From positions 310,001 to 374,000 of the forward strand of contig NZ_CP104164.1 in assembly GCF_029981845.1 (NCBI RefSeq): a stretch of 64,000 nucleotides of DNA, read 5' to 3'. Below, in pieces: positions 47,882-57,811 of this stretch (position 1 is its first letter; each line of letters starts with the position of its first letter). The position numbers and the translations under genes were made by a program. The notes below the pieces were generated by a model. That model was not told where the DNA came from, ran no database searches, and saw only the letters and a program-made list of their open reading frames with translations. This DNA comes from Candidatus Bandiella numerosa (GTDB lineage: Bacteria > Pseudomonadota > Alphaproteobacteria > Rickettsiales > Midichloriaceae).

Positions 47882-48225
47882 TTAGCACATCTTTTGCCGT
47901 TTGGAGCTTTTGGGCTGACTATAATTAAGCAAATGGGCATCATTTTCGTCAGCAAAACCCGCTAATAAAAATTGCGATACAAAATCTGCAATATTTTTCT
48001 CTACTAAATTTACGTATTTAACTATTTGTTTCCCCCATCAAGTTTTCAACTGTATAATGCACTGTGATTTGTGCGGAAGTTTCAAGAATACCAACCTAAG
48101 GACCAAAATCAACCCACACTTTAAAAGCAGGTTTCCTAGCTTTTGGAAATTCCTATGCTTTTACTAGGGTAATAGAACGTAAATCAACTTGCTCAAATTC
48201 AGTATAAGTTATTGTGACGTTGCTC
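47882..48225 (-). pseudogene. Decayed csaA-type tRNA-binding-domain protein
   Basis: Minus-strand fragments in more than one frame reproduce the CsaA family in order. These are NVTITYTEFEQVDLRS, EFPKARKPAFKVWVDFGP, LETSAQITVHYTVENL and QIVKYVNLVEKNIADFV. Further on come FLLAGFADENDA and, in a shifted frame, KAPNGKR at the end. Stops (one after ITLVKA and one after DFGP) and two or more shifts break it. The intact protein is a dimeric tRNA-binding-fold chaperone-like protein. The rest of the 690-bp gap to frr holds no gene except a 23-bp IS-linked repeat. Confidence 0.82.
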
Positions 48226-48250
48226 GTTTTTATATATTTTCTAATTTTTC

Positions 48251-48273
48251 TTTTATCAAAGTTGCTTAACTTT
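48251..48273 (-). repeat. 23-bp copy of an IS3-element end segment
   Basis: The reverse complement of this stretch is identical over 23 bases to 36345-36367, which lies just inside the left end of the decayed IS3 element. The segment contains a small perfect hairpin (AAAGTT-AAGC-AACTTT). It sits directly upstream of the csaA remnant, suggesting a second, almost fully lost IS copy. Confidence 0.65.
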
Positions 48274-48320
48274 TACCCTTGCTTTTTTGGGATAGCACTT
48301 CATTATAGCAAAAAATATAC

Positions 48321-48884
48321 TTAAATGCTCATTATGTCTTTGGATTTAACATTTAATATTCCATCAATTTTACTTATAAAATCATCTGTAATTTTTTGAA
48401 TTTCTTGAGAATAAAGCTTAAATTCATCTTCAGAAATCAACTTGTCTTTTTCTTGCTTTTTAAATTCATCAATGCCACCTCTTCTAATATTTCTGATGGC
48501 TACTTTGGCCTGTTCACTATATTCACTAGCCTTTTTAACAAGCTCTCTTCTTCTTTCTTCATTAAGATTAGGTATGTGCAATCTTATAACTTGACCTTCG
48601 GTATTAGGAGTAAGGCCTAAACCTGAATTCAAAATTGCTTTTTCTGCACTAGAAACTAATCCCTTATCCCATATTTGAATCGATAGTGTTTTTGCATCTG
48701 GCGCACTAATGCTACCAATTTGATTAAGAAACATATCGCTTCCATAGGCATCAACTTTAATGGGGTCAAGTAAAGCAGTTGAAGCTCTACCAGTCCTTAA
48801 TCCACTTAATGAGTGATTTAAAGAAGATATTGTTCCATCCATTTTATTTTTTAAATTTTTTAAAATTTCTGAATCCTTATTCAT
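48321..48884 (-). CDS. frr: Ribosome recycling factor
   Basis: Splits post-termination ribosomes together with EF-G. The 187 residues have LRTGRASTALLDPIKVDAYG (about 29-48), GSISAPDAKTLSIQIWDKGL and the C-terminal GIDEFKKQEKD and SEDEFK blocks typical of RRF. Length is standard. Last gene of the rpsB-tsf-pyrH-frr operon, 7 bp after pyrH. Confidence 0.96.
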   Translation of the reverse strand: MNKDSEILKNLKNKMDGTISSLNHSLSGLRTGRASTALLDPIKVDAYGSDMFLNQIGSISAPDAKTLSIQIWDKGLVSSAEKAILNSGLGLTPNTEGQVIRLHIPNLNEERRRELVKKASEYSEQAKVAIRNIRRGGIDEFKKQEKDKLISEDEFKLYSQEIQKITDDFISKIDGILNVKSKDIMSI

Positions 48885-48891
48885 AATATTT

Positions 48892-49599
48892 TTATTTTAT
48901 AGTTGTAAAATCGCCATTGTTTTGTAAAACTCTTGCAAATTCACCCTTTGTCCCGATATTAAAAATCCTAATAGGCATTTCATTATCGTGCGCTAGTGTA
49001 ATTGCAGTTGTGTCCATTACTGATATGTTGTTTTTAATCACTTCGTTATGAGTTAGTTCTTTGTATTTCACTGCTTTGCTATTTTTTTTAGGATCTTCAG
49101 AGTATACACCATCAACTTGAGTACCTTTCAATATAAGTGAGCAATTCATTTCAATAGCTCTTAAAACGCCACCTGTATCAGTAGTAAAAAAAGGATTGCC
49201 TGTTCCTGCAGCAAAAATTACAATTCTCCCTTTTTCTAAATGCCTAATTGCCTTTCTTCTGATATATTGCTCTACTATCGTTATAATAGGTATTGCAGAG
49301 ACTACTCTGGTATATAAGCTTTTGCTTTCTAATTTACTTTGTAGGGCTATAGCATTGATTACTGTTGCCAACATTCCCATATAATCTGCAGTAGCTCTTT
49401 CAATTCCAACTTCTGCTACCGTTACTCCTCTGCATATATTACCTCCACCAACTACTAAGCAAACCTCATATCCTAAATCATACACTTCTTTTATATCTTC
49501 ACAAATTTGGTCTATCATGGTATTATCGTGACCAAATTTTTCTTTCCCCATCAATGCTTCACCAGAAATTTTCAAAAGTATTCGGTTTTGTTTTTTCAT
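48892..49599 (-). CDS. pyrH: UMP kinase PyrH
   Basis: Amino-acid-kinase-fold enzyme phosphorylating UMP to UDP. The 235 residues have LLKISGEALMG (about 8-18), VVGGGNICRG (about 51-60), FAAGTGNPFFTTDT (about 134-147) and the KGTQVDGVYSEDPKKN block. Length is standard. It lies 14 bp after tsf. Confidence 0.97.
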   Translation of the reverse strand: MKKQNRILLKISGEALMGKEKFGHDNTMIDQICEDIKEVYDLGYEVCLVVGGGNICRGVTVAEVGIERATADYMGMLATVINAIALQSKLESKSLYTRVVSAIPIITIVEQYIRRKAIRHLEKGRIVIFAAGTGNPFFTTDTGGVLRAIEMNCSLILKGTQVDGVYSEDPKKNSKAVKYKELTHNEVIKNNISVMDTTAITLAHDNEMPIRIFNIGTKGEFARVLQNNGDFTTIK

Positions 49600-49613
49600 G
49601 CTATTGATATTAA

Positions 49614-50477
49614 TTATTCACCAATTTCATACCTTATATATCCTGAAACACTAAAATTGCAATTATTTTTAGATTTTAATTCTTCTACTACTTTTTTAAT
49701 TTTTGTTTTTCCATCAATAACAAATGGTTGTTCTAGTAACACGATTTCTTCAAGGAATTTTCTGATTCTTCCTTCTATCATTTTTTCAACAACATCAATT
49801 GGCTTACCACTTTCCAAGGCTTGATCTCGAAGAATATTTTTTTCTTTCTCAACAATACTTTGATCAAGACTTTCAACATTTAATGCCATAGGCTTGGATG
49901 CAGCAATATGCATTGCAAGTTGCCCACCAAATTCTTCTATCTCACTATTAACATCACCTTCTAAAGCAACTATAACGCCAATTTTACCAATATTATCTGA
50001 TAATTTATTATGCAAATAGGGTATTATTTTTCCTTTGTGCACATTAATTTTACTGATTTTTTTCAATATAATATTTTCTCCAATAACAGAAATATGTTCC
50101 GCTATTAACTCACTGATAGGGGTTGCGTCATGTTTACCGGATTCTAAAAACTTATGTAAATCATTTCCTTCAAATTTATGTGCGCTTTTTACCACCTTGT
50201 CTGCAAGACTTAAAAATTTATCATTTTTTCCAACAAAATCTGTTTCAGAACTTAGCTCAATGATGGTAGCATTATTCCCATCAATATGTACCGCTATTAC
50301 TCCCTCACAGGTATCTCTTCCAGCTTTTTTACTAGCAGAAGCAAGACCTTTTTTTCTAAGCCACGTAACGGCTTCTTCTATGTTAGAATTGTTTTCCTCT
50401 AGAGCCTTTTTGCAATCCAGCATTCCAGCTCCAGTTTTATTACGTAACTCTTTTATTTGATTCGTATCTATAGACAT
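49614..50477 (-). CDS. tsf: Translation elongation factor Ts
   Basis: Guanine nucleotide exchange factor for EF-Tu. The 287 residues start with IKELRNKTGAGMLDCKKALEE, then SSETDFVGKND (the TDF motif that contacts EF-Tu, about 77-87), and LAMHIAASKPMAL in the core. Length is normal. Between rpsB (12 bp) and pyrH (14 bp), as in most bacteria. Confidence 0.97.
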   Translation of the reverse strand: MSIDTNQIKELRNKTGAGMLDCKKALEENNSNIEEAVTWLRKKGLASASKKAGRDTCEGVIAVHIDGNNATIIELSSETDFVGKNDKFLSLADKVVKSAHKFEGNDLHKFLESGKHDATPISELIAEHISVIGENIILKKISKINVHKGKIIPYLHNKLSDNIGKIGVIVALEGDVNSEIEEFGGQLAMHIAASKPMALNVESLDQSIVEKEKNILRDQALESGKPIDVVEKMIEGRIRKFLEEIVLLEQPFVIDGKTKIKKVVEELKSKNNCNFSVSGYIRYEIGE

Positions 50478-50489
50478 GCTTAAATTTAC

Positions 50490-51296
50490 CTATTTTTTAT
50501 GATTATCTTTATCCTTTTTATCGGATATTTTATTACTTCTTTTTCCTTCTTTTTTTTCGCTATCCATATTTGGCAATTTTTCTAAATTCACTCCTTGTGA
50601 GGATAAATTATTTTCAATACCTGCTAATATTGCATCTGCAACCAAATTACAATAAAGCTCTATAGATTTTCTAGAATCATCATTGCCTGGAATCACAAAA
50701 TCCACTCCCTTGGGGCTAGAATTTGTATCAACTATAGCAATTACAGGTATGTTCAATTTATTAGCTTCATGAACTGCTATAGCATGAGTTTTAACATCTA
50801 TAACAAACAATATGTCAGGTAGGCCTCCCAAATTTCTGATTCCTCCAATAGCCTTTTCTAATTTTTCCTTTTTTCTCGAAAAATTTAACAACTCCTTCTT
50901 AGTATATTTACCTTCTTCAGATTCTAAAACTTCTTCATAATTTTTCAAGGTCTTGATAGATGAAGAAACTGTTGACCAATTAGTTAACATTCCACCTAAC
51001 CAACGATGATTAACGTAATATTGCCCACATTTTGTTGCTGCATCTTTTACCACATCAGTAGATTGCTTTTTTGTATTAACGAATAATATTCTACCATTTT
51101 TAGATGCTATACTAAATATTACTTGCAATGTATTGTAGAGATGGTGAGCGGTTTGTTGCAAATCTATAATATGGATTTTATTTTTAACACCATAAATATA
51201 TTTGCCCATTTCAGGGTTCCATAGGTTCTTCTTGTGCCCAAAGTGAGCACCAACTTCTAACAATGATTTTATACTAAAATTAGGTTTATATGACAT
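50490..51296 (-). CDS. rpsB: 30S ribosomal protein S2
   Basis: Small-subunit ribosomal protein. The 268 residues have LLEVGAHFGHKKNLWNPEMG (about 13-32), NHRWLGGMLTNWSTV (about 97-111), LPDILFVIDVKTHAIAVHEA and IPGNDDSRKSIEL. The C-terminal 40 residues are a lysine- and serine-rich extension common in alphaproteobacteria. It has an AAGGAGT ribosome-binding site and heads the operon. The gap to the divergent gene is 226 bp and probably holds both promoters. Confidence 0.97.
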   Translation of the reverse strand: MSYKPNFSIKSLLEVGAHFGHKKNLWNPEMGKYIYGVKNKIHIIDLQQTAHHLYNTLQVIFSIASKNGRILFVNTKKQSTDVVKDAATKCGQYYVNHRWLGGMLTNWSTVSSSIKTLKNYEEVLESEEGKYTKKELLNFSRKKEKLEKAIGGIRNLGGLPDILFVIDVKTHAIAVHEANKLNIPVIAIVDTNSSPKGVDFVIPGNDDSRKSIELYCNLVADAILAGIENNLSSQGVNLEKLPNMDSEKKEGKRSNKISDKKDKDNHKK

Positions 51297-51522
51297 TTCA
51301 ATACTCCTTTTTGGTTATACTAAACGCAGAATAAATCAAAGATGACACCAAAAAATATCTGCATGGTTTTTATTATAGGTGATACTATACATATGTGTGG
51401 TTAAAATTTCAATATTAAATTTAAATTAAAAGTAAATCAAAAATTAAGAATAACTTTTTGTTTGTTTGTGAATTAAAATTACGTACTATTATATTTAGCA
51501 TTATTTATATGGGGGTATAAAA

Positions 51523-51942
51523 ATGACACACAAGCTGATACTAATCGTAGATTCTAAATTTGCTAAAATTTATAGAGCAGAAGGATTGCAATTAAAAAAT
51601 TTAATTTCGGAGTACACTTCAGACGAACTTGGAGTTAATCACAAAAAACAATCATTAAGGACTGGATTTAAAAAACAAGCAGGTGGGATGGCGCATTTCT
51701 TCGATCCTCATAACGAAGCAAAGGATCTAGCGAGATGCGATTTTAGTAAAAAAATAGCTAAGATAGTCAAAGATATTCTTAAGAATGGTGATTTTTCTGA
51801 GATCATACTGATTGCTTCTCCAAAAGTATTGAATTTGATGAGGAAATACATGCAAAAAATTGTAAATATTGAGATAAAAGAGATTGTAAAGGATCTAGTC
51901 CATTCAAGTGAAGAGCAAATCGCGAAAGTAGCTTTTTCATAA
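51523..51942 (+). CDS. Host-attachment family protein (baeRF/Host_attach type)
   Basis: 139 residues. It matches the small alphaproteobacterial family described as required for attachment to host cells (Agrobacterium-type). Visible features: LILIVDSKFAKIYRAEG (about 4-20), the central GGMAHFFDPHNEAKD, and SEIILIASPKVLNLMRKYM followed by a KEIVKDLVHSSEEQIA tail that is typical of this fold. The family is related to ribosome-associated release-factor-like domains, so its role may be ribosomal rather than adhesive. Function in this organism unknown. Confidence 0.82.
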   Translation: MTHKLILIVDSKFAKIYRAEGLQLKNLISEYTSDELGVNHKKQSLRTGFKKQAGGMAHFFDPHNEAKDLARCDFSKKIAKIVKDILKNGDFSEIILIASPKVLNLMRKYMQKIVNIEIKEIVKDLVHSSEEQIAKVAFS

Positions 51943-51985
51943 CCAAATTGAAGATAAATATAAGGATGTGAATTAACCTGAATAT

Positions 51986-52939
51986 TTAATTTTTATAAGG
52001 TATTTGGCTTAATGGGTGCTTATCGAGCAATAGCTTTTTCGCCTTAGAATCTGATACTTTAGTATAAATTTGGGTTGACGATATATCGGAATGTCCCAAC
52101 AATTCTTGTACAATTCTTAAGTTAGCACCATTATCTAACATATGAGTTGCAAATGAATGTCTAATTTTATGTGGGGAAATGATTGATGGATCAATATTAG
52201 ATTTTATAGCAATCTCTTTAAGAATTTGACCAAATCTTTGCCTAGAAATATGGACAATTTTTTTATTTTTTGAAATAGATGGAAATACCCAATTTGCCTT
52301 TGTTCCTGTAGATAAAAATTTACCTCTGATGTTTAAATAATTTTTCAATGCTTTGCATGCTTTTTGGTTTAATATAACTGCCCTTTCTTTTTGCCCCTTT
52401 CCCTTCACTATTAGAAGATTTATTTCTGAATCATTAGAAAAACCCTCTAATGATTTCATTTCTAAGGCAACTAATTCCGAAATTCTCATGCCTGTTGAGT
52501 ATAATATTTCAAGCATAGCATAATCTCTTAGCCCCTCCTTAGTAACATCATTACTTGCTGTTTCTATTAAGTGGCTCAACATATTTTTGGAAAGTGCTTT
52601 TGGAATAGATTCTGGTCTTTTAGGCATAATGATGTTTAGTGTAGGATTTTCTTTAAATATTCCATCAGATACCAAAAAAGAAAAAAACTGCCTTAAAGCA
52701 GAAATTTTTCTACCTATAGTTTTAGCTCCTAAATTCTTTTTGCTCAACTCTACTATAAAATCTTTTACCACAGAGGAGGTGACTTTTTCTAACTCTATAT
52801 GGTTTAATGCTAGGTAATCAAATAAATCTTTGATGTCCTTTTTATAGGATAATATTGTATTTTCTGTTGCTCCTCTTTCAGCAATAAGCATTTCGAAGAA
52901 ATACTCCATATAATTCATCATGTAAGTTTTTTTAGTCAT
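51986..52939 (-). CDS. Tyrosine recombinase XerD/XerC
   Basis: Site-specific recombinase that resolves chromosome dimers at dif. The 317 residues have an N-terminal SAM-like core-binding domain (about 10-105) and the catalytic domain with Arg in STGMRISEL, the HKIRHSFATHML block (His/Arg), the LLGHSDISSTQIYT block and the nucleophile Tyr. A second-position His of the R-K-H-R-H-Y set is in place. Sequence resembles XerD more than XerC, but I cannot separate them firmly. Single gene. Confidence 0.9.
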   Translation of the reverse strand: MTKKTYMMNYMEYFFEMLIAERGATENTILSYKKDIKDLFDYLALNHIELEKVTSSVVKDFIVELSKKNLGAKTIGRKISALRQFFSFLVSDGIFKENPTLNIIMPKRPESIPKALSKNMLSHLIETASNDVTKEGLRDYAMLEILYSTGMRISELVALEMKSLEGFSNDSEINLLIVKGKGQKERAVILNQKACKALKNYLNIRGKFLSTGTKANWVFPSISKNKKIVHISRQRFGQILKEIAIKSNIDPSIISPHKIRHSFATHMLDNGANLRIVQELLGHSDISSTQIYTKVSDSKAKKLLLDKHPLSQIPYKN

Positions 52940-53142
52940 TAGTCATTTATAATGCGGAATATCTCTAATAAAATTAATAAATCAGTGACTTATATTGTTT
53001 TATAAAAAATAAGATTTAACTACACGTAAGTCAAAATGAGATATTAATTTATACTAGAATCCTCTACTATCTTTCTCAATAAATATTGCATGTTATGAAC
53101 AAATATGCAAACTAACATATAATTAATTAATATTTTTACATA

Positions 53143-55464
53143 ATGAAATTACTTATAGTTGAATCTCCTGCAAAAGCAAAAACTTTAGAGAAATATTTGG
53201 GTAAAGACTATAAAGTAATTTCTTCATATGGTCATGTAAGGAGTTTGCCATCTGTCAAAGATGCGGTGGAACCAGATAATAATTTTAAAATTACCTATAA
53301 AGTGCTTGAAAAGGCAAAAGATACAATAAAAAAACTTTCTGAAAATTTTAAAAGGGCAGATGCTATTTTTCTAGCGACTGACCCCGATAGAGAAGGAGAG
53401 GCAATTTCGTGGCATGTTTTAGAGACAATGAAAAGTAAAAAATCTATTAATAAGGGTGTAGAGATAAAAAGAATTGTATTTCATGAAATAACAAAAAATG
53501 CTGTCATAAATGCCATAGAAAATCCAAGAAAATTAGATGAGAATTTAGTGCGCGCACAACAGGCGAGGCAGGCACTAGATTATTTAGTTGGATTTACTTT
53601 ATCTCCTGTTTTATGGAGAAAATTACCGGGCAGTAGATCTGCAGGAAGAGTGCAATCAGTTGCTCTAAAGCTACTATGCGAAAGAGAAAATGAAAGAGAT
53701 AAATTTAAAGAGCAAGAATATTGGTCAATAGATTCTATATTTCAAAATGAGGACAAAGTTAATTTTGATTCTCAACTTCATATCTATGATGGTAAAAAAA
53801 TTGAAAAACTTAGTATAACAAATGAGAAATATGCTAAGGAAATAGTAAAAAATGTTGAAAAGCTGAAATATGCAGTTTCTTCCGTTAAGACTAAGGAGAT
53901 GAGCAGAAAGCCTACAGCTCCATTTATTACTTCAACTTTAATACAAGAAGCTTCCAGAAAATTAAATTTTACTGCACAAAAAACAATGTTGATTGCGCAA
54001 AAGCTTTATGAAGGCATTCAAATTAATGGCGAAGTTGAAGGTTTAATCACTTATATGAGGACTGATGGTGTTACAATATCAAATGAAGCTATTAAGAATA
54101 TTGTCTCCCACATAAAAAATCATTATGGTCCAAATTATTTACCTTCAACTCCTATTATTTATAAATCAAAATCTAAAAATGCTCAGGAAGCTCATGAGGC
54201 AATTAGACCAACTGGTTTTCAAAACACTCCTAGTGATGTAAAAGAATTTTTGGATAATGATCAATACAGATTATATGAACTAATTTGGAAGAGAACAATT
54301 GCAAGCCAAATGGCTAATGCCAAATTAGAGTCTGTTACTGTAGAAATATCATCTCAAAATAGTAAAAATATATTCAAATCTGTAGGTTCCACTCTTGTAT
54401 TTGATGGATTTTACAAGGTATATAAAGAAGGTCAAGATAATGAACAGGATGAAAGCAGAAATAAAATTCCAAAACTTAAAGCTGGAGATAATTTAGAGCT
54501 TAATAAAGTTACTCCTAATCAGCATTTTACACAACCTCCGCCAAGATACACTGAGGCAAGCCTTGTAAAGAGAATGGAGGAATTAGGAATAGGTAGACCT
54601 TCTACATATCCTAAAATCATTTCGATATTAATCGAAAGGGAATACGCTAAAATCATGCAAAAAAGCTTTATACCAGAATCTAAAGGAAGGCTTGTCGATG
54701 CTTTTCTCAATAAATTTTTTAATAAGTATATAGATTATGATTTCACAGCAAATTTAGAAAATGAGTTAGACGATATAGCAAATGGAAAAAAAGACTGGAA
54801 GGAAGTATTAACAAATTTTTGGTCTCTATTCAAAAGTACATCCAATGAGGTTTTGGAAATAAAAAATATGGATGTAATTAATGAAGTTGAAAATTTATTA
54901 GTAGATTACATTTTTAAATCTGATGGCGCTGAGGATATTGAGAGTTTAAGAAAATGTGGTAAATGTAAAGATGGAAAATTGGGGTTAAGAACAGGAAAAT
55001 TTGGAGCATTTATAGGTTGTTCAAACTATCCAGAATGTAATAACAAAAAAATGTTATTTGGAGATGAGCCTCTAGATGATGCAAGTAGTAATGAGAAAAT
55101 TTTAGGAATAGATGCAAAAACTCAAGTTAATATATTACTCAAAAAAGGTCCATACGGATTTTATTTAGAGAAGGAAGAGGATGGGAAAAAAAAGCGTGCA
55201 TCACTTCCTGCCAAATATCCGCATGAGGATATTGGTTTAGAATTTGCATCCAATTTACTAAATTTACCAAAAGCTATAGGAAAACACCCATCTATCAATG
55301 AGGATATATTTGTAAAAATTGGCAGATATGGTCCATATTTAGAATGTAATAAAAAATTCTATGCTTTAAAAAATATCGATAAAATTGATATTAATCTGAG
55401 CGAAGCAACAGCGCTTATTGATAATTATAAACCTAAAGTTATGAAAAGGAAGAAAAAGGGATAA
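53143..55464 (+). CDS. topA: DNA topoisomerase I
   Basis: Type IA topoisomerase relaxing negative supercoils. 773 residues: TOPRIM domain with ESPAKAKTLEKYLG (about 6-19) and TDPDREGE (about 81-88), core with the catalytic Tyr in GLITYMRTDG (about Tyr304), and the PPRYTEASLVKRMEE block. The C-terminus has one four-Cys zinc finger (CGKC and CSNYPEC, about 607-629) and TopA C-terminal repeats (KIGRYGPYLE). Shorter than E. coli TopA, normal for alphaproteobacteria. Its stop shares a base with the next start codon. Confidence 0.96.
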   Translation: MKLLIVESPAKAKTLEKYLGKDYKVISSYGHVRSLPSVKDAVEPDNNFKITYKVLEKAKDTIKKLSENFKRADAIFLATDPDREGEAISWHVLETMKSKKSINKGVEIKRIVFHEITKNAVINAIENPRKLDENLVRAQQARQALDYLVGFTLSPVLWRKLPGSRSAGRVQSVALKLLCERENERDKFKEQEYWSIDSIFQNEDKVNFDSQLHIYDGKKIEKLSITNEKYAKEIVKNVEKLKYAVSSVKTKEMSRKPTAPFITSTLIQEASRKLNFTAQKTMLIAQKLYEGIQINGEVEGLITYMRTDGVTISNEAIKNIVSHIKNHYGPNYLPSTPIIYKSKSKNAQEAHEAIRPTGFQNTPSDVKEFLDNDQYRLYELIWKRTIASQMANAKLESVTVEISSQNSKNIFKSVGSTLVFDGFYKVYKEGQDNEQDESRNKIPKLKAGDNLELNKVTPNQHFTQPPPRYTEASLVKRMEELGIGRPSTYPKIISILIEREYAKIMQKSFIPESKGRLVDAFLNKFFNKYIDYDFTANLENELDDIANGKKDWKEVLTNFWSLFKSTSNEVLEIKNMDVINEVENLLVDYIFKSDGAEDIESLRKCGKCKDGKLGLRTGKFGAFIGCSNYPECNNKKMLFGDEPLDDASSNEKILGIDAKTQVNILLKKGPYGFYLEKEEDGKKKRASLPAKYPHEDIGLEFASNLLNLPKAIGKHPSINEDIFVKIGRYGPYLECNKKFYALKNIDKIDINLSEATALIDNYKPKVMKRKKKG

Positions 55465-55976
55465 TGGCAGTTATTTTGCCTTATAAAAATCAATTTCCCA
55501 AAATAGCTAAAGACGCATTCATTGCAGAGAATGCAGTAATCATAGGGGATGTAGAAATTGATAGTAAATCAAGTATTTGGTATAATTGCGTTGTAAGGGG
55601 TGATGTTAATTACATACGAATTGGCAAAGAAACTAATATTCAGGATGGAACAATAATTCATGTTGGAACTAATAATGGACCGACAATAATTGGCGATGGA
55701 GTGACAATAGGTCATAAGGCTTTAATTCATGCTTGTACAATTTGTGATTATTCATTTATTGGTATGAATTCTACAATTATGGATTATGCGCAAATTAAAT
55801 CATACTCTATGGTTGCAGCAGGAGCTCTAGTTACTAATAGTAAAATAGTAGAGATAAATGAGCTATGGGCAGGGGTTCCAGCAAAATTTTTACGACAATT
55901 AAAAAAAGATGAAATAGAATATATAAATATTTCTAAAGACAGATATGTCAATTTAGCAAAAGAATATAAATGTTGA
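55464..55976 (+). CDS. Gamma-carbonic-anhydrase-like hexapeptide protein
   Basis: Left-handed beta-helix protein of the gamma-CA/YrdA family. The 170 residues show hexapeptide repeats over about 15-130 (for example ENAVIIGDVEIDSKSSIW and QDGTIIHVG). The zinc-ligand histidines are in HVGTN (about 71), GHKALIHAC (about 88 and 93). Many such proteins are of unproven activity. The ATG overlaps the topA stop by one base (TAATG). Confidence 0.9.
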   Translation: MAVILPYKNQFPKIAKDAFIAENAVIIGDVEIDSKSSIWYNCVVRGDVNYIRIGKETNIQDGTIIHVGTNNGPTIIGDGVTIGHKALIHACTICDYSFIGMNSTIMDYAQIKSYSMVAAGALVTNSKIVEINELWAGVPAKFLRQLKKDEIEYINISKDRYVNLAKEYKC

Positions 55977-56032
55977 CTTTATTCGTTGCGTAACTACCTT
56001 AGATTGTATTAATAACTATTAAGGTAACATAT

Positions 56033-57163
56033 ATGTTCTGGAACAGTAAAAAGAAATTAAAAATATTAGCTTTTGATGGTGGCGCTGAGAAGGGAGAGAT
56101 CTCAATTAAAATTGCAAAGGCACTAGAAAGTCAACTCAAAAAGATAGAACCTCAAAAAAATCTTATAGAATATTTTGATGTAGCTACAGGAAATTCTATT
56201 GGTTCCGTAATTGCCTCATGCCTTGTAATCCCTTCAGATAATAATCCTAAGAAGTCTAAATACACTGTTGATGAATGTATAAAAATTTTTAATAAAGCTT
56301 TGAAGTCTGTTAATATTAGTATTAGCATTTGGGATAAGCTTTCATTAATTCTAGGGTTTAAAAACAATGTATTAACAGAAAAAGATGTGAGTTTTATTTA
56401 TACGATCTGTGGTAATACTAAGTTAAGTCAAACTGTAATCCCAATTGCCATAGTATCTTACGATATTTATAATAATGCTCCACGTGTATGGAGTACTCTT
56501 GATGCAAAATCCGATTCTAAAAAAGATTTTTATCTAAAAGATGCTATTATGGCAAGTATATCTTATCCTGGTCTTTTTGATCCTAGAGTCACAAAAACAG
56601 AAGATAAGATATTGAAAGATTACGATGGATGCTTAGTTTCAGCTTCGCCACTCCCTATGGTATTACCCCATATTTTTAATAAGGAAAATAACATTACCAA
56701 AGAAGAATCGTTAATAGTTTCTATTGGTACTACGATTGGAAATGCTACGCCTATATTAGCAGATATGGATAAAAACTTATTTATGAAAAATATGTATCAA
56801 ATCTACAAAATGTCTACACAAATTCAAAAAAAACCATTTGATAAATTAATGAAAACATTTATCAAACAATTCTATAAATTGGATTTTTCAGTGCCATTTG
56901 AAATTCAACAGGAAATATATGATAAAGCAAAAAAAGGAGATCTTTTAGATTTTAGCAAGATGATTGCATGCACAAATAAATATATTGATTTATCAAAGGA
57001 ATTTTTTCAAGCATTAGCTAATCAAATTGCTGATAAAAAGCAGAATATTGAAAAGTTAGAAGTTCTTTATGAAAAATCAGCTGCTTTTTATTGTGAAAAT
57101 ACAGTACAAGTATTAGCTGAATATGGTGATGATATAAGTGTCGATCCACCTGGAGATTTATAA
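56033..57163 (+). CDS. Patatin-like phospholipase
   Basis: Lipid acyl hydrolase. The 376 residues begin without a signal peptide, ILAFDGGAEKGEI (oxyanion-hole loop, about 11-23), then the nucleophile elbow GNSIG (Ser55), a long helical insertion, and the Asp of the catalytic dyad in KDYDGCLVSAS (about Asp198). The loop is DGGAEKG where DGG-G-x-R-G is usual. The catalytic Ser and Asp are both present. Patatin enzymes in Rickettsiales have been linked to phagosome exit, so a role in host membranes is possible but unproven here. An AAGGTAAC ribosome-binding site precedes the start. Confidence 0.88.
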   Translation: MFWNSKKKLKILAFDGGAEKGEISIKIAKALESQLKKIEPQKNLIEYFDVATGNSIGSVIASCLVIPSDNNPKKSKYTVDECIKIFNKALKSVNISISIWDKLSLILGFKNNVLTEKDVSFIYTICGNTKLSQTVIPIAIVSYDIYNNAPRVWSTLDAKSDSKKDFYLKDAIMASISYPGLFDPRVTKTEDKILKDYDGCLVSASPLPMVLPHIFNKENNITKEESLIVSIGTTIGNATPILADMDKNLFMKNMYQIYKMSTQIQKKPFDKLMKTFIKQFYKLDFSVPFEIQQEIYDKAKKGDLLDFSKMIACTNKYIDLSKEFFQALANQIADKKQNIEKLEVLYEKSAAFYCENTVQVLAEYGDDISVDPPGDL

Positions 57164-57408
57164 ATTTAACTAAATTTATGCAATACGGTGTATTGTAAAT
57201 GAACTGGACAAAATTTATGATAGCGGGGATTAGTGTGGCGTAAAAAAAGGTTGGCCAAGGATTGTGATCTAGAATCAGCACTGGGTAATTTTCAGGGAAG
57301 AAGAAAATTATAATTTTGAATCAATTATATTCTTGACGCCGTCACGTGTTTTGCATTCCATAAAAATTATGTTAGCATAAATTTTATAGAAAATTTTTAT
57401 GAAATCTC

Positions 57409-57696
57409 ATGACAAATAATCACAGCTTCGTGCAATTATAGCATCATTAATAGGTAACACTTTAGAATGGTTCGACTACACTTTACGCATATTTTACTGC
57501 AATAATCAGCGCGTTATTCTTTCAAAATCATGGGCTGCATGTTGGGTTTTTAATGACATTTGCAACTCCTACTTATTTGTTTTTACTTTATCAGATTTGC
57601 TTATCTTTTACTCTTCTTTTTCGGCTTCACTTCAAGATGCCTTTCTTAAATACAGTCTGGGTTGTATTAATATTCCCAGTTATTAAACTTAAATAA
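57409..57696 (+). pseudogene. N-terminal remnant of an MFS transporter (ProP-like)
   Basis: Plus-strand pieces in two or three frames: RAIIASLIGNTLEWFDYTL then, after a frameshift, YAYFTAIISALFFQNHGL and GFLMTFATPTYLF. This is the start (TM1-TM2) of the osmolyte/proline-type MFS transporters that are abundant in Rickettsiales. An abrupt jump to unrelated hydrophobic sequence and a stop follow. The flanks (57164-57408 and 57697-57811) contain no gene; the virD4 promoter should lie in the latter. Confidence 0.78.
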
Positions 57697-57811
57697 GTAA
57701 AGAATAAGTAAAAAATATTATTTTTATTTTTTAAGGTTTATATAAGAACTTGGTATTATAAAAAATTTATTATATGATTTTATAAATACAAAAAGAAAGT
57801 GGATATTTACA

